DNA of 64,000 bases from Gnetum montanum (taxonomy: Eukaryota; Streptophyta; Gnetopsida; Gnetales; Gnetaceae). The position numbers and the translations under genes are program-made. Location of the stretch: assembly GCA_015680685.1 (NCBI GenBank), contig MNCI01019120.1:71155-135154 (forward strand). The letters run 5' to 3'. Below the pieces are notes generated by a model, which ran no database searches, was not told the DNA's origin, and worked only from the letters and a program-made list of their open reading frames with translations. This document shows, in pieces, positions 12,060 to 23,669 of the stretch; position 1 is the first letter of the stretch; each line of letters begins with the position of its first letter.

Positions 12060-12960
12060 TCTCCTTCCCAAGAGATCTACCTTTTGAGCCACATAGAGGA
12101 GATGAAGGCTAACAAGGAAACTAACGATGGTAAGGACTTTCTAGATGTGTTGGCATACATCAAGCAAGCTCTTAAACAAAAAAATATAACCTTGAGCTTG
12201 TACAACTTGGTGATGACCTCCTTAGTTCTTCACAAAGCTCTATTTTGCATGTTGGCCTCCATTACTTTAAAAGAGGACATCCCAATGGATGAGTAAGCCT
12301 TCCATGCTATGATGCTTTTCCCTTAGCCTCAAGAATCGAGCCCAATGGCTCTAGCATTTTGTGATGAGGTAATCAAGGTCAACCCTAAAAAGGTTCAAGT
12401 CACCACTATGCCAATGTTTATAACTATCCATGTAGGACAATACAAGATTCATAGGGTTCACATTGATGATGGGGTGACAACTAATGTCATCCTATTCCCA
12501 GTCATTGGCAAACTAGGTATAGCCCACGAAATCCAAGCCACAAAGATGACATGCCTCAAGTCCTTTAATGGGACATGCATTGTCATGAGGGGAATGATCA
12601 CAATAGCCTTCATGATAGGGGAGAAATTGCCCACTATGGCCAAATTCATTGTCATTAAGGAGATTCCTGGGTTCAACCTAATTTTGGAAAGGCCTTGGCT
12701 AACCCAATTACAAGTTGTCTCCTCACCCATTCATTAAGAGATCCACCTTTCGTATGAAGGTGGAGAAGTGATCATACATGGTGGCAACTCACTCCCTCCA
12801 ACCATTAACAATGTTAACACAGACCAAGGGTTAGAGGTAGAGTTCCCCTATGACACATCACCTATGGAGGACAAGGATCAACCTTGTCTAATAGACCCAT
12901 CTGAAGAGTCAAAAGAAGCTGATACCCTCCTTGAGGAAGATCTATGAGTAGAATTTCCCT
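12060..12960 (+). pseudogene. Tat-type aspartic protease, copy B
   Basis: An open stretch of 130 codons (12345-12737) contains 'VHIDDGVTTNVILFPVIGKL', then 'SFNGTCIVMRGMITIAFMIG' and 'GFNLILERPWLTQLQVVSSP'. These are the protease signature positions (D-x-G, flap-like 'GF.G', and 'NLILGRPWL'). Upstream (12084-12296) is a region matching copy A at 5935-6160: 'IKQALKQKNITLSLYNLVMT' versus 'VKQSLNQNNTTVSLYDLIMT'. Compared with copy A this one is less damaged. The polyprotein probably runs on to about 12960 in an acidic tail. Confidence 0.8.
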
Positions 12961-13299
12961 TTAACATTAATGATAAAGGTACAGGTGAATACCACCTCAT
13001 GCTACTTAGGCCCTATGCACCCCTAACTCACATCATATCATGAAATGACTACATGACTAAAGTACCCCTTTAGTGTAACATGTGCTAGACACCTACTTGC
13101 CCTCAATTTTTTTTCATGCCCCATTAGCCTTTACTTGCACTTTTATGTTCTACATGGTTTCTTGCATATTACATTATTCACTTTATTATGCATTCACTTC
13201 TTTTGCTTATGCATTTTCATTCGCTTTTTCTACACATTAGAAAAACATAAAAAAACACATAAAAATTATAAAACTAAAATTGCAAATGAAAAAAAAAAG
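12961..13299. other. AT-rich spacer after protease copy B
   Basis: The sequence is T-rich and then A-rich, with no gene visible. It is the counterpart of the spacer after copy A. Confidence 0.4.
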
Positions 13300-13680
13300 C
13301 ATGTGTCTTGAAAAGGCCTTAAACTTACACATGGCTTAAAAATGCCTTAAACTAGCCCACAACATGTAAATGCCTTAAACTAGTGCATGGCCTACCCTGG
13401 CCTAAAATTGGCAACATATTTCATTCACTACATAGCTTGCCATGGCCTTAAATTGGCAAATTTCTCACATCGCTATGATCCAAAAACACCTTAAACTAGC
13501 ATATGGCCCACCATGACCTAAAATTGGCACCTTGTGGCCCACCATAGCCCTAAACTGGCAGTTTTTTTTTATTCATGGCCTGAAATGGCCTTAATCTAGA
13601 AATTTCCATGGCCTAAAATGGCCTTAAACTAGTAATGGCCTTTCTACCATGGCCTTAAACTAGTAGGGGGCCCACAAGGG
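13300..13680. repeat. 'ATGGCC..CCTTAAACTGGCA' repeat cluster 2
   Basis: This is the largest cluster, with roughly a dozen degenerate copies of 'ATGGCC' plus 'TTAAACTAG(T/C)A' or 'TAAAATTGGCA', for example 'CATGGCCTTAAACTAGTA' near 13650. Spacing is irregular (about 25-45 bp), so this is not a clean satellite. Confidence 0.75.
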
Positions 13681-13958
13681 ACCTAATCACATCAACTAAT
13701 TACATTATTCGCATTAAACAAGTAATGAAATAAATATGAAGTTTCACATACAATCCTCATCACAAAAAGTATAAGTTTTATTATATCTCTATCAGTAGGA
13801 GTACATAGCATGACCATGGGACAAAAATGGCCAAAGTGCAAAATTGCCCAACAGTAAGGCTATATTAGGTCAACTTAACTTGTGGTTTCTAGTAGGAATT
13901 GAGGCTCCTCCTCCTCCACCTCTACTATTCCACTAGGACCTACACTATCGCCTAATGC

Positions 13959-14071
13959 CTATTCCAAAGCAATACGAAACAACAAATTAATCAGCAATTT
14001 CAAAACTATAATACAAAATTAACATGCAAAACAAACACATAAAAATCATAAAAAACAAAAGCAAAACTAAC
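13959..14071 (-). other. Putative intron in antisense gene, copy B
   Basis: On the minus strand the donor is 'CTCTCAA|GTTAGTTTTG' and the acceptor 'TGGAATAG|GCATTAGG'. The interior is T-rich, 113 bp. The exon after it aligns with that after the copy A intron at 7692-7787. Confidence 0.55.
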
Positions 14072-14892
14072 TTGAGAGGGTGTTGCATCGAACTCTAGAG
14101 GCAATCTATCAAGGCCCTCCTCCAAGTGTCAGAGGATCTTAACCTTTGATAACTGCATTTAGTCCTCCTGGCTGGAGTCAACATCTATAAGGATCTTGTC
14201 CTTGTCCACAGTGGTTAATGCAAGAGGTTGCATAGAAAATGTGGCCATTTAAGTCTCCCCTAAGGATAGGGTAATATCTTACTCTATGGAATCACTAATC
14301 AATGTATGTTGGGCAAACAAATCAAAGGCCTGACTCCCACTAATCACCTCAATGAACATCTCAAGGCAACAAGCCTTCACAAACTTGTCCTTGAGCTGCT
14401 GCAAGTAGGCATCTCACTCTCACTTGTAGTGGCACTTGTGGTCCTTCTATGTATGCCCCCATTTGCACACCTTGGTGTTGAAGCTCTTTTGCTCTTAATT
14501 CTTCTAGGAGAGCAAATCCATCTACAACCTCTACTCGAAGATGTCTCAAGTAGCCTCATTCTTACCTCAAATTTCCAAACAATACCTAGCATAATCTATC
14601 TCTAATGTTTACTGGGTACCTTCCTTCTATTCCTAAGCTAATAAGAAATCATAATGGAACTTGAGGTCCTTGTTCTTTATGGTCAAGCTTGTGATTGCCT
14701 CCTGGAGCTCGTGCATGTGTTTCCATAGGTGCTCATTTGAGAACCTACAGGTCCACAATGCCTTTGCACTAGAAAGCATGCACTCGCTCACAACCTTATA
14801 CACATGAAATGGTACCTACTCCACCTAGAGGGGATACTTAGGTATGACATCCACATGAGTTTCCTGGTTTGGATTCTAGTGAATCTTAGAGC

Positions 14893-14980
14893 CTATTAGC
14901 ATACAACGAATAAACCAACATTAGCAATAGACTACACCATGGAATTGGTAAAACAATTTAAGCAAAATGTCATGCATAAC
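14893..14980 (-). other. Putative intron in antisense gene, copy B
   Basis: On the minus strand the acceptor is 'TATGCTAATAG|GCTCTAAG' and the donor 'CACACTT|GTTATGCATG', a weaker donor. The length is 88 bp. Confidence 0.45.
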
Positions 14981-15117
14981 AAGTGTGGGATCTACTTGTT
15001 GTATGTGGTTCACCTTGTCCTTCATGACACCTTCCATGAAGGAAAATTTATCTAGTGTCTCTACCCATGGCTTCATGCAGTGGATAGGCACTAGTTGTGG
15101 ATCATTGGTAGGAAGGT

Positions 15118-15216
15118 CTAATACTACAATATAACACAATGCAACACTTAGTGATAACTAAGCAGTTAAACGTTAAGAGTAAAAGGAAAGAGTAGATGGT
15201 AACACAAATTGCTCAC
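15118..15216 (-). other. Putative intron in antisense gene, copy B
   Basis: On the minus strand the donor is 'TTCTTG|GTGAGCAATTTG' and the acceptor 'TTGTAGTATTAG|ACCTTCC'. The 99-bp interior is AT-rich. It separates the 'KPPKDLE' block from the 'LPTNDPQLVPIHCMKPW' block. Confidence 0.6.
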
Positions 15217-16610
15217 CAAGAAAGCCCTCAGATGTTAGCGTAGGTGGATCTCCCAGTTGCACACCATCAAAGAGGTTGGCAAAGTCACCCTTAGGCTGGA
15301 ATAGCCCCTCCGCATCAAACTAGTGGGAGATCTCTAGATCCTTTGGTGGCTTCCATCTATGAGTTACCTCATCTTCAACCTGAGGAGGGGGCATGTCTAC
15401 TACCTTTTCTATCACCATCACTGCTTCCTTAGTAGCCCTCTTACTTAAGTCCCATAGCATAGTAGTATTAGCATAGCATAATAATAGTGTAGTAGTTTTA
15501 GCATAGCATAATAAAATCAAAAACAATAAAAAAAACAAGCTAAATGCATTTACAATGTATAATAACCTACAACCACTAAATGAAGTGTGGGTATCTTAAA
15601 GTAAACTTTCTTGATGCTTGCTTATCCACCTACAGGGGGAGTCTCCTCTAGTGGGTGCAGCCTCTTGATTTTTGCCTTGGAGTATCACACTATCTTTGTA
15701 ATATATTGCTCCACCCTCTTCGCATCCCCAACAATAGTTGGTAAATACTCACCTATGCTATCATGGGAATAGGGTGACTGTGACCTCCCCATATATGCCA
15801 TCATCAATCAAATATGACTCCTCAATCCCCTCTAGAGGGTCTTGCACATGAATGGTGGTAAACAAGTTCTTAATCCATGGCTTGGACAGTTGCCTACGAT
15901 CCTAGACAACCCAATTCCCATTATCCCTGTTCACCAAGAACTCCACAAGCCTTTGCAGATAGGCTACAAAGAATGCAAAGTGAAAATGAGGTCTTACATG
16001 GATGTTGTGGCAAAGCTTGATAGTCTCTGCCTATAACCTGATAGTGATAGAAGAGGCCTAGTTAACCCTAGTTCCCTTCTCTATAACCTCCTACATTACT
16101 TGCACCTACTCCACTCCAAGGACCTTTCCTTGGAAGAGTAGCTTAGGAAAGGTGTAAGCACGGAAAAGAGGGTAAAGCCTTCAACCCTTAAGTAGATGCA
16201 CATTTCCAACCATGATGCCTTTAGGAAAGCAAGTGATCCCTAACCACTTAATCTCCTCTCTTTGGTCCACCTCTCAGTTGGGCTTATCCATGATTGACAA
16301 GCCCACAAAGGGAAGGCCAAAGAAGTCAACACAAAAGGAATCGTTGAGGTCCAAGACTAACTTTACTCCATGCACACTGGTCACAAAATAATGGGCATCA
16401 TGGCTAAAGGATTCAACGATGGTCACCATCTCGACCACTAGTATGCTTAGGCTAAGGACCAAGAAAAGGTCCATCAACCTAGCATGGGTAAGTCAACTAG
16501 TTAGAGCCTCTGAGGCCTAATGGCATAGCCACTCCTGTGCACCCTCCACATCACTATGATTCATGATGAGGGTGGCCTCAATATGGCTAGTGGCAACCAC
16601 TGTTACTTCT

Positions 16611-16782
16611 CTTGAAACAATGATAGTTATAACATAGGCAAATGCAATGTTAGCACCATGTAATTAACACATGTATGAGAACAAGTAATAAAAGTGAAGC
16701 TAACATAATGAATACTCATGTAGAATAAATAGTGTGTGTGATGCAAATGGTGGCAAAACGAGCTCTCTGAAGATAGGCTTAC
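16611..16782 (-). other. Putative intron in antisense gene, copy B
   Basis: On the minus strand the donor is 'CTAGTG|GTAAGCCTATC', close to the plant consensus. The acceptor is 'CATTGTTTCAAG|AGAAG'. The interior is T-rich, and the flanking exons encode plausible protein in a consistent direction. Confidence 0.6.
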
Positions 16783-18021
16783 CACTAGCCCATCCCTCAT
16801 CAAGCGAATTGTAGGTTCGACATCACTCAAATGCTTTTAGGTACTGAATGGGCTAGTTTTCTAAGTCCTCTTCCACTTGTTCTTTAACTACCTTCCAAAA
16901 TCTCAATCTAGAGGAAAATACCTCTAGTGTGGTATGGGCTAGAGTGAGATCCCTTGTCTCATCATGGAGTCCCTCATCATTAACTTTAAACCTATCATTA
17001 GACATCTATAGTTAGTAGTTAGTAAATCTAACATGGCTAGTGGCAATGAGATGTAACAAAAAGCAAGAGCACTTATCCTCTAGCACAATATATAGTCCCA
17101 GGTGGGTTCTAGAAGACTGTATGCATGTGCATGGAAATGAAAAGGGTGTTGCTCTTATTATAACAACTCTAGCATGGTCTAGATTCTGGCTAAGAGACAA
17201 ATTCTCCTAGGGCCTAGTCTCAAAATAGCTACTCAATCATCACCATTCATGGGTTCATCAAACAAGAATCATAGTATGTCCTAGTTTGCCTTAGCCAAGA
17301 ATGTCTTGGTGATGGTGCTTATATAATCCATTGCCAAGTGTGACCACATGATCACACTAAAGTGTTGTAGTAGGTAAGCTAGGAATTCAGTTGCCCTTGG
17401 CCAAAACCACACCACCTGATGGCCCAAATTCATGTTTGGTGCAAGCATATTGGGTATAGGCTGGCTACTACAAGAAAATATACCAATGAGCTCCACAACC
17501 ATTGAGATAGGCTTCAGTAACACCTTGCAACCACAAGACAACAAACAAATGTAGCATTAGCACATAATAAATGACATTGTAGCATAAAATATTAACCTAC
17601 ACTTAGCAAAAATTAGCAAATTGAGCTCAAAATAGCATAACATAGAAATATATCCTTAGGGTCCCCCATGAGGCTTCATGAGCATAGGACGTCAATACAC
17701 ATTTGACATGCCTAGTGCTCATTGGGGTATAGCAGTAACATAGCATTAGCATTTTACTTTACATTTGTACCGTTTGCACCAACACGGTTTGCATGTTCTA
17801 GCATCCATGCATTCAACTTGAAAAATTAGCATTTTGGCATAGGTTTCATGGATTTAGCATTTTGTTTCATATAAGGCATTCTTACCATTAGCATTTTTTC
17901 ACTTGGCATCTTGTGCATTTGGCATTCTAGTTTTGCACTTAGCAATCTTTTTTAAAATTTTCTCAAAATTTTTCTAACTCTGGGTGATGTAGCATGATAT
18001 TTGACAAAAATTTAACTATCT

Positions 18022-18045
18022 GCTATGCTTCCTAGGGAGCATAGC
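18022..18045. repeat. 24-bp palindrome (GCTATGCT type)
   Basis: The half-sites are GCTATGCTTCCT and AGGGAGCATAGC, which pair at 11 of 12 positions with no loop. Confidence 0.8.
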
Positions 18046-18184
18046 CAAAAAATTATGAAATTTTTCTAAATATCAACTATGCTTCCCAAGAGGGTGTGGT
18101 CCCAAAACAAGCAAAAAATCAACAATAAAAAAATGTTAACTATCGAGAGCATAGCATCCCATTGCATTTGGAAACAAAGTGTTG

Positions 18185-18208
18185 GCTACACTACCTAGGG
18201 AGTGTAGC
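18185..18208. repeat. 24-bp palindrome (GCTACACT type)
   Basis: The half-sites are GCTACACTACCT and AGGGAGTGTAGC, which pair at 11 of 12 positions. The central CCTAGGGAG is the same as in the palindrome at 18022-18045. Confidence 0.8.
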
Positions 18209-19489
18209 TACCAGTACTTAAGCTCTCATCACCATGTCTCCTTCACCATGCTACCCAGCACCATCTCATGTCAATAACATGTGTTGGGATACTCACCATG
18301 GCCGTGGGCTAGGAAATCTCCTTGGTCCCATTCATTTGCTTTTCACGGCCAATGCCCATATGGTCATGCTATCGTCCCTTCCCTCATTCCTATGGCCTTC
18401 TTCCCATGTATCTCTATGATGCCTAACCCTTTGCCCTTGCCCTCCATTATCCCCACATGAAATAAGCAATGGCAGAACCCTGTCCCCTAGCCATGACTAT
18501 TTTTAGCCATAACCCTTGTCCCAATCTACCAATCGCCCTCACCCATGTGCCAACACAAAGAAAAAAATGGAAAAAAAGAAATCATATCCATGCATGCCCT
18601 AGCCATGGTCATTTTTGTCCCATTCTATGTCTTCCATGTGGCATGGCTCCAAGTGAGTGACCTATTCCACTTCTAGAACAAAATCCTTGTATTTTTTCTC
18701 TCCCTAACCCCACATGCCATGTCCCTTGGAAATAAACATACAAAATCCATCATAACCCATGTGTTTTCCCTTGTTCCATTCATCATAGACAATTAAAATA
18801 AAATAATGCATCAACACAAATCCACAACCCACGTGTGCATCTTCTCCTCTTGGCCACAACTGCCAAGGAGGCCAAGGCAACAATGATCCCTACCAAGGTA
18901 GGCCATCCCACAACCCAAACCCCAACACAAAAAAGAAAAGCCAAAATGCAAAGAAAAAATGGTACAAAAATTGACAAGCATAGAAAGCATACCTGGCAGT
19001 TAGTGGTGCTCTCCTCTCCTCTACCTACAACCATAGTAGGTATTCTAAGGCTTGCGTTCTCTCTTCCACATTGGTAAGTCTGGGATGTTAATAGTCACTA
19101 CGACACATCATCCTGGTGCTACACTCTAGTCACTACGCTCCACTTGATACACTCTAACTATGACTTCAAACTATGCTACACTCTATAACTCCTCATTCAT
19201 ACTTTGAAAAAGGATAGTTTACCCTTAGTGAATCATATATATATATACCCTCTCAGGGTAATTAAACGTATTACCTACTACATCGGTGCTTCCACACTTG
19301 ACCAAATTTTCCTAAGTTTCTCATGGAGTGTAGCAAGAGGAGGTGAGCATAGCAGCCAAAGTTAGAAATTTTTTTGAATTTTTTCTAATGATCCTAGACA
19401 TAGAAAATTTCTAAGATTTTTCTAGTTGCCCAACAAACACCTAGCCTAGCTCCACATTCCAAACACTTTTTGCCTAGCTTGAACTAGCA

Positions 19490-19610
19490 CACCATGCATA
19501 ATTTATGGTCTACTAAGACCTTAAACTAGCAAATCATGGTTTGCTAAGACCTTAAACTGGCAATCTAGCTTATCGAGGCTCAAAATTGGCTTACATGCTT
19601 GCTTTCCAAA
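19490..19610. repeat. 'ATGGCC..CCTTAAACTGGCA' repeat cluster 3
   Basis: The cluster holds 'ATGGTCTACTAAGACC' with 'TTAAACTAGCA', 'ATGGTTTGCTAAGACC' with 'TTAAACTGGCA', and a weaker third copy. It lies just upstream of the N-terminal pol fragment, as cluster 4 does for the complete pol. Confidence 0.7.
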
Positions 19611-19740
19611 TGTCCACTTTTGCATGTTTAGGCAATTAGTAATTGCATTTCTTTCCTCATGTTATGCACTTTGACTCTATTAAGATAGGTGAAACATGGC
19701 ATTCCTTTTCGTTTTTTTGCAAGATATGTCATAGGATTAC

Positions 19741-20085
19741 AACATGAGTACATACAAGCATCTTCATTTACCTTTGATTCTCATTGGACCTCACGGTGAC
19801 CTCATTTGATGCATCAATGCCCAATGCCTAAACCTTGAGCCCACAACCCATGATGACTATGTGACATCTGTAGAAGCATCGCTAGATTGGCCTAACCATC
19901 TAGTTAGGGCTCTTGATCTAGAAGTAGGTGATGTTGCTAAGGATCCCCTTGTCAAAGTCCCTATAGAAACACTCAGCAACAAGGCAAAAACATTGAAACT
20001 TAATTTCTTGTTAGAGCCTCAACACAACCAAAGCATTGCAAAAACACTCAACAACAACATCAAGGCATTCGCATGAGTTTAGTTC
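19741..20085 (+). pseudogene. Tat pol N-terminal fragment (truncated)
   Basis: The stretch encodes 'VEASLDWPNHLVRALDLEVG', 'LVKVPIETLSNKAKTLKLNF' and 'LEPQHNQSIAKTLNNNIKAFA'. The same order is found at 24184-24405 in the complete pol: 'IEKPLEWPKDLVKTLKLEA', 'LVEIPITTHSGEEKTIKLSF' and 'IKAFSWSYEDM'. This is the linker before RT in Tat-type pol. The homology stops near 20085, where the degenerate array begins, so RT and everything after is absent. Its upstream 'TTTTTTTGCAAG' lines up with 'TTGACATGCAGG' before the complete pol, a possible splice acceptor pair. Confidence 0.75.
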
Positions 20086-20089
20086 ATGT

Positions 20090-23000
20090 TGATTTTAGGT
20101 GGGAAATAATTTCACTTTTAAAAATTTTAAATTTTTGAATTGTGGGGCCCACCTTATACCTTCTCTCTTGACCAAGAATTGCATCAACGCTAAGCTTCTT
20201 TCTAATTTAACACTTAAAACCTTATGGAAACCTTAACCCCCATCCATCCACATTGGAAATACCATGTCCAATGTGGAAACATGCCTCATATTTTGGACAA
20301 TCATTAAAATACAACTATTTTACTATTTTTAGTAACCAAAACCTACCTTTTTCAACTATGGGTTTCCAAAAGTGGATGAAACATGAACGAAGCTAGATAC
20401 CATGGGTTTCCACACGAGGGAAACCATGCCCAACATAGAAGAAAGGTGGTAACATCCATTATTATTCCATTAAATACACATATATACCAAGTTTAACCCT
20501 AAAGTGCATCCCACATGATTGAGAACCCCTCTAAGCATCTTTGAAAACCTTGGAATCTCACCAATCCAAGTCAAAACTAGTCGAAACTTTAGGATTTTAT
20601 GTTTTCATGCTAGGGAAGGCTTCATCCATGCTGGTCATCTCATCCTCAGTGTGGATGGATGGGGGAAAGCTAAAAAATAACCTAAATTGACTACCAAGTA
20701 GCCATTTTTCAATGTCTAGTGATCCCTATACCCTGCCAAAATCCTCTAGAGCTTTCAAAAGCTCAGAAAGTGGTAAAGTATGGTACAAAAATATCATCCT
20801 CATCTCATACACACTAGGGACACCATGCCCATCATGGAGGAAAGTGGGGAGACTACACAAGGCACTTAGAAGTCTCCAAAATAATGGATCTTAACACCCA
20901 ACATTGACTATCAACATTGATAACCTTGAAAGTTAACATGCATGGTCAATTGATTGCCAATATAGCCCAGATCTAACTTTCTTGATTAGGGAAGATCGCT
21001 TCCATGCTACGACTCCCACCCTTAGCATGGATGGAAGGGGAGAAGCTTGGAAACCACCTCACAACCTTCAAAATAATTGAATTTTGATCTTAGACACTGA
21101 TGGCCAACACCAACAATCCTATGGACACTCATGCATAGCTAGAGTCATCATAAAAAGTTAAAAATCCCTTTCCCCAGATTTCCCACATTGAGCATGAAAG
21201 CTTGAGTGTGAAAAAAAGATAGAATCTCAAACATTACCTAATGACCCTTGAAATAACCAAAATTTAACATCGAATATCAATAGTTGACACTAGCAACCCT
21301 AAAAGCCTACATGCATGACTGAAAACGATTAAAAATGGCCAAAAAGCTGTTTCCCCAAGTTTTTCACACTAAGCGTGGAATCTCCATTGTGGAAAAAATT
21401 GGGGAACATCAAAAAACCATTCATCAACCTTCAAAACTGCAAACTTTTAACACCAAGCATTGATAATCATCACTAACAATCTTAGGGGCCTACATGCATG
21501 ATCAGAAAAAGATGCAAAAAGGAAAAAAGTTATTTTCCCCAAATTTTCCATGTTGGGAATACTATCCCTAGCATGAAATAAGAGGGAAAGGCTCAAACAC
21601 CACTTGAAAGACCTACAAACTAACTAGTGTTAACTCCAAACCCTAGTCTTTGACCCTACGAGCCCCTGAAGCACACATGCATGATCGATTGAAGTCAAAA
21701 CTAGGCTATATCTTAATTTCATGGTATTTTCATGTTGGATATTTTCCCATCCATTCTACCTAGCATGGAAATTAATGGGGAGACTCATTTTGGATTCATA
21801 AATACCTTAGAATAACATTAACTAAAGTTGCATGTGCTCTAGGACCCTAATGACATCCTCTAGAGCCTTCAAACATTAAGAAACTAATGTCAAAAGGTTA
21901 AAAAATTATTTTCCCTAGTTATCCATACTAAACATCCTAGCCCTAGCATGGAAAAAATGGCCCGGGGGGGGGGGGGGGGGGGGGGGAGGCCTAAACAATT
22001 CTTAGAAATGCCCAAAATTACAAAAACTTAACATGAAACGCTAGTCCTCAACCTTGGTAGCCTAACATGCATAGTCAATTGAGGTCAAAGTTGATCTAGA
22101 TCTAAGATTCATGGTTCTTCCATGGTAGGAATCCATTTTTCCATATTGAGAATAGTATCCCCAATGTGAAAAATTAAGGGGAAACTTGTTTAGGGCTTCT
22201 AAACACCTCAAAATGACATTAAATGACCTTTCATGCACTATAGAACCTTGGCAGTAGCCATTGAAGCCCTTAAACATTAGAAGACTAATCCCAAGTGGCC
22301 AAAAGTTGGTGCCCCCTAGTTTTCCATGATAAACTCTCCATCCCCAACATGGAGAAAAAGTGGGAAGCTAAAACCTCAGTTAGGGATGTTCAAAACTACT
22401 AAATTTTGACATGGATCCATAGCTCTTGGACCTAGAAACTCCAAAAGGTAACATGCATAGTTGATTGTCATCCAAATTGGCCTAGATCTAGGATTTGTGC
22501 TTCTTCTATGGTGGAGTAATTTCCCCAATGTGAAAAAAAAAAGGGAAAAAGCTAATTTTCCACTTTTGGTTGCAAGATGACACTACCAAAAGCCAAAGAT
22601 CTATGTTAGAGAAGCCCAAGACCATAAAGCCTCAAGATTTTTCTTGTTTGACCTTATTTCAACCTCCAAAATCCATTCCCCCCATTCTCCCATGCTAGTG
22701 TAACTCCCCCAACATGGAAACAAGGGGAAAAGACCTTAAGTACCTATAAATAGCCTTCAAACGTGCCTGGAACTAGCCATAAACTTGCAGAATCGAAGTC
22801 TATAGCCCTAGGAGCCTAGAGACATGTTCAAAGTGTTCCTAAATCACTCTGAATTCATAAAACAAGTTTCCCCCTATTTTTCCATGTTCAGGATACTATG
22901 CTTAGTTTGGAGAAAAGGGGGGAAGCCATTTCAACATGTTTTGACACTCAAAATCAACTTAGACTACCTTAAAATGAAGCTAGAGGATGCATAGCCTCTA

Positions 23001-23350
23001 GATTTGGGTCCTAGCTACCTATTTTAACATGTTTGATTCCATTTTGACTTACTTATTTTTTTTCCATGTTGTTCCCCCTTTCATCCAAGCTGGCCATTGT
23101 GGAAATAGGGGGGAAGGCTTCTAAACCTAGTTTTTGGCCTTTATAGACCTTTAAAGTGCCTAATTTTGATGGATCTGATTTTGCCTTCCCTTGGGAGGGT
23201 TTCAAAACCTCAAATTTGGATCCTTGAGCATCCCAAAACCTATTTTCTTTTTTTTTTCACACTAAGGATCCATGTATCCATGTTAAGCCCAACATGGAAG
23301 CCTCAAAACACTTGATTTTTGGGTCCAAACAACCCAGAAACAACACTAAT
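20090..23350. repeat. Degenerate tandem array, unit about 180-196 bp
   Basis: The unit recurs about 16 times with heavy divergence. The landmark CATGCAT occurs at 20937, 21130, 21310, 21493, 21676, 22066 and 22452, giving steps of 193, 180, 183, 183, then 390 and 386 (two units each). Units typically contain 'GATTGA(A/G)GTCAAA', 'TTTTCC(C)CC', 'TTTCCATGTTGGG', a short gap, 'CCAACATGGAAA', 'GGGGAAAGCT' and 'CTTCAAAAT'. The middle is an inverted repeat, TTTCCATGTTGGG with CCCAACATGGAAA. No coding capacity is evident. It interrupts a Tat pol fragment on its left. Confidence 0.7.
21964..21986. repeat. Poly-G run of 23 bases
   Basis: After CCC there are 23 uninterrupted G residues within one unit of the array. 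Neighbouring units have short G runs (GGGGAAAG) at this position, so it may be an expanded or mis-assembled version of that. Confidence 0.9.
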
Positions 23351-23669
23351 TGATGTTTGAACTCATCTAATAGTCTTATACCCTCAAAACATGCCCCACT
23401 AAGGCCTAAAACTAGACGAACCTAATCATTTTTAACCTATATTAGCCAAAATTTACCATATATAGCCTATTTTACTTGATTTTTCCCTTATTATGTAACG
23501 TTTTGGCTTGTTTTTGGACTTGTGTTCCATTGTTGACCTTGTTGACCTCTATGGCCTTTATATAGTCTTATGTGTTCTTTATTTGCCTTGTTATAGCTTT
23601 ATTTATCTTTTTTGGCCTTTAAATGGTATCAAATAGTGGGATTTGACCTTCTCTAACCACCATTTGACA
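23351..23669. other. Spacer between array and repeat cluster 4
   Basis: The sequence is T-rich and holds no gene I can support. It shows repeated 'GACCTTG' and 'TTGGCCT' words only. Confidence 0.4.

Larger units (their letters stand above)
13880..17560 (-). pseudogene. Multi-exon antisense gene of the Tat complex, copy B
   Basis: Read from 17560 downward on the minus strand, exon-like blocks with plausible protein alternate with T-rich intron-like gaps. Blocks include 17544-17281; 'DVEPTIRLMRDGLV' ending at 16783; a long block from 16610 with 'ARLMDLFLVLSLSILVVEMV', 'TIVESFSHDAHYFVTSVHGV' and 'VLDLNDSFCVDFFGLPFVG'; 'KPPKDLEISH*FDAEGLFQP' near 15300-15345; 'CMKPWVETLDKFSFMEGVMK' near 15022-15080; and the helix 'SNEHLWKHMHELQEAIT' near 14690-14740. 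The 'F...V.GV.L.LD....VDFFGLP.VG' pattern recalls plant-mobile-domain-like or additional-ORF proteins of Tat elements, but I cannot prove the family. Stops indicate decay. Confidence 0.55.
17600..19470. repeat. Palindrome-rich region upstream of antisense gene, copy B
   Basis: From 17700 to 17960 'TAGCATTTT' and 'GGCATT' recur many times. Two near-perfect 24-bp palindromes follow at 18022-18045 and 18185-18208. Both fit half-site GCTATGCTCCCT or GCTACACTCCCT joined head to head at CCTAGG, with one mismatch each. A TATATATATATA run sits at about 19234-19246. In the minus sense this region is directly upstream of the antisense gene, so it could be its promoter. An open frame at 19034-18783 (minus) encodes a hydrophobic peptide and might be a first exon. 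The middle (18230-18780) is C-rich with no recognised gene. Confidence 0.5.

Noticed and set aside
19234-19246. TATATATATATA as a confirmed promoter
   Set aside because: Symmetric simple repeat; without transcript data it cannot be assigned to either strand.
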